Assembly: GCA_009841115.1 (NCBI GenBank)
Contig: VXML01000112.1
Location: 1 to 64,000 of the forward strand
Direction of reading: 5' to 3'
DNA from: Gemmatimonadota bacterium
GTDB lineage: Bacteria; Latescibacterota; UBA2968; UBA8231
Length of the DNA stretch: 64,000 nucleotides
Shown: positions 61,390 through 64,000 of the stretch, one piece after another
Numbering within the stretch: the first letter of the stretch is position 1
Layout of the letters: each line of letters opens with the position of its first letter
Translations under genes and position numbers: made by a program
The notes under the pieces: generated by a model
Told to the model about the DNA's origin: nothing
Database searches by the model: none
Seen by the model: only the letters and a program-made list of their open reading frames with translations

Positions 61390-62355
61390 TTACGTCTTCG
61401 CCCCCATAATCTCAGCCGCCTCAATTTGATCCACTAGCGCGATCGAGTGAATCACATCGCGGATGTCGGTGATCGGCTGCCGGTTTGCAACCACGCAATC
61501 GAGGAAGTGCTCGTGCATGGTCAAGACCCCCTCGTAGCGGGGCACGTCGTCTTGAGGCACGCCGTCGATTTCCCAACCACCGAGGGTGCGCACTTGGTTG
61601 TCTTCGTGGATTTCGATCTCACTGGGAATTTTCATGTAGCAGCCAATGCCCACGCCGTGTAGCTCCGAGCGCAGCACCCGCCCGCCAGAAGCGCGGTTGC
61701 CGAGCATCACGCCGGTCGCGCGATTGTCAAAGCGCACCAGCGCCGTGTAGTGGTTGAAGCCCTCGCCGCCGAATTTGTCCTGATAGGCCGTAACTTCCAC
61801 CGGCTCGCCGCCAGCCATGTAGCGCAGCAGATCGACGATGTGGACCAAATCGTTCCACAAGGTGGTGGTGAACTCGTCGGCGCGCTGCGGAAGCTGTTTG
61901 TTGAAGGTCGTCGTCGCCAGCGACACCGGACCTTTGGTCCCCACTAGACGCATGGCCTCGCGAGTGACCGCGGTGTAGCGGCGTTGCAGGCCGACCATCA
62001 CCCAGACCCCCTGGCGCTCGGCAGCCTCCAAAATCGCCCGCGTCTCGTCGCTGTTGGCCCCAGGCGGCTTTTCAATAAACAGGTGCTTGCCCGCGGCGAT
62101 GCAGTCGAGGGCCGGTTGCAGGAGCCACTTCTCATTCATCACGCAATAGACAATGTCCGGGTCGGTCTCGTCGAGCATAGCACGGTGGTCCTGGTACGTG
62201 CGCGTAAAGCCGTACTTTGCCACCACTTGATTGAGGCGCTCCTCGTCCAATTCGCAAACCGCAGCCATCTCCACGCGATCGGCGAGGCGATGGACCGATG
62301 GATAGTGGGCACTCTGGCCGCGGCCTCCCGCGCCGATAAATCCCGCTTTAAGCAT
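61390..62355 (-). CDS. Gfo/Idh/MocA family oxidoreductase
   Basis: 321 residues from the ATG at 62355 behind GGGGAAG; the frame opens earlier at 62400 without support. Rossmann motif AGFIGAGGRGQSAH, EKPPGAN with the catalytic Lys, and an NDLVHIVDLLRYM helix supplying the usual acidic/His pair in modified form. NAD(P)-dependent sugar oxidation is likely. Its start overlaps the sugar-isomerase gene by 8 bp, a common pairing in sugar catabolism. Confidence 0.88.
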   Translation of the reverse strand: MLKAGFIGAGGRGQSAHYPSVHRLADRVEMAAVCELDEERLNQVVAKYGFTRTYQDHRAMLDETDPDIVYCVMNEKWLLQPALDCIAAGKHLFIEKPPGANSDETRAILEAAERQGVWVMVGLQRRYTAVTREAMRLVGTKGPVSLATTTFNKQLPQRADEFTTTLWNDLVHIVDLLRYMAGGEPVEVTAYQDKFGGEGFNHYTALVRFDNRATGVMLGNRASGGRVLRSELHGVGIGCYMKIPSEIEIHEDNQVRTLGGWEIDGVPQDDVPRYEGVLTMHEHFLDCVVANRQPITDIRDVIHSIALVDQIEAAEIMGAKT

Positions 62356-63187
62356 GATCTTCCCCTTTCTGGCACAAAGCCGTAAAAAAGCGCACATCAA
62401 TCCGCGCCAAGTCGATGACGGACTCCACCGGCTCGCCGCTATACTCGCTGTGAAAGCTGACCGGGCCAGAAAAGTCCAGCCGCTTCAAGGTCGCAACCAC
62501 CGAAGGCCAATCGACAAAACCTTGCCCCATGCGCACGACGCCGGTAGTGGATTTACCCTGCTGCGTGATGCTCAAGGGCCGCTGGTGGACCAGATCCTTC
62601 AAAGCGAGCAGACACAAGTGCGAGCGCACAATGTCGAGGGCCATCGCAATCGGCTCGCCGCACAACGACAAATGCCCAGGGTCGGCAAAGACGCCCACGT
62701 ATTGCGGGTCGCAGTCGCGGACGATATTCATCGCGGCGCAAGCATTGAGACCCATAGACGCGCCCGAATGATTGTGAATGACAGTTTTGACACCGTACTT
62801 TTCCGACAGCGCCTGAAACCCCTCCATAAAGCCGCGCACCTCATCTAACTGCGTCCAGTAGGGCGTATCCGGCTGCCAGTGCCAGTAGCCGAGCTTGACG
62901 TGGGCCACTCCAGCCTCGCCCAAGGCCGCGTAATACCTTTCCGCGTAGTCGATATCTGGACGGTTGAAGTCTCCTGGAGCTGTGACCAAAGGGATGCAGA
63001 GGCCGGCGTCGTCAAAGCGGCGTGCAGCTTCCGGCAGAGCCGTGGCTACATTGTCCGGATTGACCGGATAGCCGTCGCGCACGCACAGGTCGGCTCCCTG
63101 CACGCCCATGGCCTGCAAGGCGTCGATGAGTTGCGGGACATTGAGGCCCTCTAAGTGCTTGGTAAATGCGATATACGTCAAATCCAC
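62348..63187 (-). CDS. Sugar phosphate isomerase/epimerase (xylose isomerase-like TIM barrel)
   Basis: 279 residues from a GTG at 63187 behind AAAGGAG; the frame extends upstream without a ribosome-binding site. AP endonuclease 2/xylose isomerase-like barrel features are VKLGYWHW, TVIHNHSGASMGLN, YVGVFADPGHLSLCG and PVSFHSEYSG, with His, Asp and Glu available as metal ligands. Members isomerise ketoses or act on inositols. Overlaps the following Gfo/Idh gene and probably works on the same sugar. Confidence 0.87.
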   Translation of the reverse strand: MDLTYIAFTKHLEGLNVPQLIDALQAMGVQGADLCVRDGYPVNPDNVATALPEAARRFDDAGLCIPLVTAPGDFNRPDIDYAERYYAALGEAGVAHVKLGYWHWQPDTPYWTQLDEVRGFMEGFQALSEKYGVKTVIHNHSGASMGLNACAAMNIVRDCDPQYVGVFADPGHLSLCGEPIAMALDIVRSHLCLLALKDLVHQRPLSITQQGKSTTGVVRMGQGFVDWPSVVATLKRLDFSGPVSFHSEYSGEPVESVIDLARIDVRFFTALCQKGEDHA

Positions 63188-63284
63188 GATGTGCGCTCCT
63201 TTCTCTATATTTGTTTGACAAAGTGAGGTAAGGGTATCAAAATATCGGCTACGTGCCAACGACTTAAACGGAGCAAGTCGAGTT

Positions 63285-64000
63285 ATGGAAGCAATCAAAA
63301 TGGAACCCAGTCCCTCGATTGAGGTCCCCAAACCACTCACCCCCGCCCAAGTGCAGTCCTTCATCGACGACGGCTATCTCGTCGTGCCGGGCCTGATGGA
63401 AGCAGCCGAGCTCGACGAACTCAAACGCGACCTCGTGGACGTGGCGCGCGGCCGCTACGAGTGCGATAACATCGAGCCGGTCGATCCCGACATGAGCGAC
63501 CAAGCGGTGCTGGAAAGCATTCTCTGCATCCACCAGCCCCACTACGTCAGTCCGGTCATCGAAAAGTACGTCCGCCACCCCAAAATCTGCGGTGCCCTAA
63601 GCCAGATCACCGCCGCGCACCTGCCTTTTTGGGACGGCAGCGTCAAGTGCATGCAGTCCATGTACTTCGTCAAGCCGCCCAACTTCCAAGGGCAGGCTTG
63701 GCACCAAGACGAGATCTACATCCCCACGCGGGATCGCTCGCTGATCGGCGCGTGGATCTCCGTAGATGACGCTACCGTGGAGAACGGCTGCCTGTACGTA
63801 ATCCCAGGATCGCACCGGCCCGGGTACCTCTACCCCCAGCGGCCCCACGAAAACCCAGACGAGTTCGACTTCGCGCCCGAGAGCTACGGCTTTGACGAGA
63901 GCGTCGAGATCCCAGTCGAAGTGGAGGCCGGTGCCCTCGTGTTCTTCAACGGCTATCTCCTGCACCGCTCGTACAAAAACCGTGGCGACACCTATCGCCG
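63285..64000 (+). CDS. Phytanoyl-CoA dioxygenase (PhyH) family protein, partial
   Basis: 238 residues of an incomplete gene cut by the right edge. The Fe(II)/2-oxoglutarate site is visible as His140 and Asp142 in AWHQDEIYIP and distal His227 in YLLHRSY. ENGCLYVIPGSHRPG and VEAGALVFFNG are the standard PhyH segments. These enzymes hydroxylate small molecules or lipids and are greatly expanded in Poribacteria- and Latescibacterota-like genomes. The ribosome-binding site is distant (GGAG 12 nt before), so the ATG at 63300 is an alternative. Confidence 0.88.
   Translation, partial: MEAIKMEPSPSIEVPKPLTPAQVQSFIDDGYLVVPGLMEAAELDELKRDLVDVARGRYECDNIEPVDPDMSDQAVLESILCIHQPHYVSPVIEKYVRHPKICGALSQITAAHLPFWDGSVKCMQSMYFVKPPNFQGQAWHQDEIYIPTRDRSLIGAWISVDDATVENGCLYVIPGSHRPGYLYPQRPHENPDEFDFAPESYGFDESVEIPVEVEAGALVFFNGYLLHRSYKNRGDTYR

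Overview
The window is moderately GC-rich, gene-dense bacterial DNA. Its gene mix suggests an uncultured marine or sponge-associated, Latescibacterota- or Poribacteria-like organism. It holds many enolase-superfamily sugar-acid enzymes, Gfo/Idh/MocA dehydrogenases, a sialidase, RraA, a PhyH dioxygenase, gamma-glutamyltransferases, large exported discoidin/FlgD-type proteins, paired DUF6785-type membrane proteins and several toxin-antitoxin fragments. This assignment is inferred from gene content only. No rRNA, tRNA or CRISPR array was seen.

1-4.5 kb: an exported protein runs off the left edge, preceded by a sigma-54-type promoter. Upstream lie a sigma-54 response regulator and its soluble histidine kinase. 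4.7-7.8 kb: a CocE-type hydrolase and a Gfo/Idh/MocA oxidoreductase. 7.8-13.5 kb: a minus-strand run of SGNH hydrolase, GNAT, HAD phosphatase, DapA, winged-helix regulator, methyltransferase, aldo/keto reductase and FKBP lipoprotein. 13.6-20.4 kb: an oligopeptide-type binding lipoprotein with a metallophosphoesterase, facing a sialidase-enolase-RraA operon. 20.6-30.7 kb: two more enolase-superfamily enzymes interleaved with large exported proteins (two paralogous discoidin/FlgD proteins, a short-repeat membrane-anchored protein, an FG-GAP protein).

30.7-42.9 kb is the scarred, accessory part. It has a C-terminal stub of a third DUF6785 gene, a HEPN/MNT pair, an IS30 transposase stub, two intact tandem DUF6785 genes, a gamma-glutamyltransferase, an orphan HicB and a decayed type I restriction hsdS tail. 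That tail overlaps the start of an OLD-family nuclease gene, which is followed by a VapBC-like pair. Next comes a lipoprotein peroxiredoxin with an in-frame TGA exactly at the peroxidatic cysteine and a SECIS-like hairpin just downstream, a probable UxxC selenoprotein, and then a Uma2 nuclease.

43-53.9 kb: a CBM9-like protein and an SDR epimerase face a long sugar-uptake operon that joins a CUT1 binding protein and two permeases (no ATPase) to a complete CUT2 (RbsB-C-A) system. A 7-bp tandem/inverted repeat separates this from an epimerase and a second gamma-glutamyltransferase. 54-64 kb: a DUF4143 ATPase that appears to be leaderless behind a nested inverted-repeat promoter, a galactonate-dehydratase-like enzyme of different base composition, a Bor-like lipoprotein, a subtilase-HEAT protein, an S9 peptidase, a Gfo/Idh and sugar-isomerase pair, and a PhyH dioxygenase cut by the right edge.

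Taken together, the cell appears to import and oxidise or dehydrate varied sugars and sugar acids from complex glycans and peptides. The accessory segment records repeated insertion and loss of defence and toxin-antitoxin modules.
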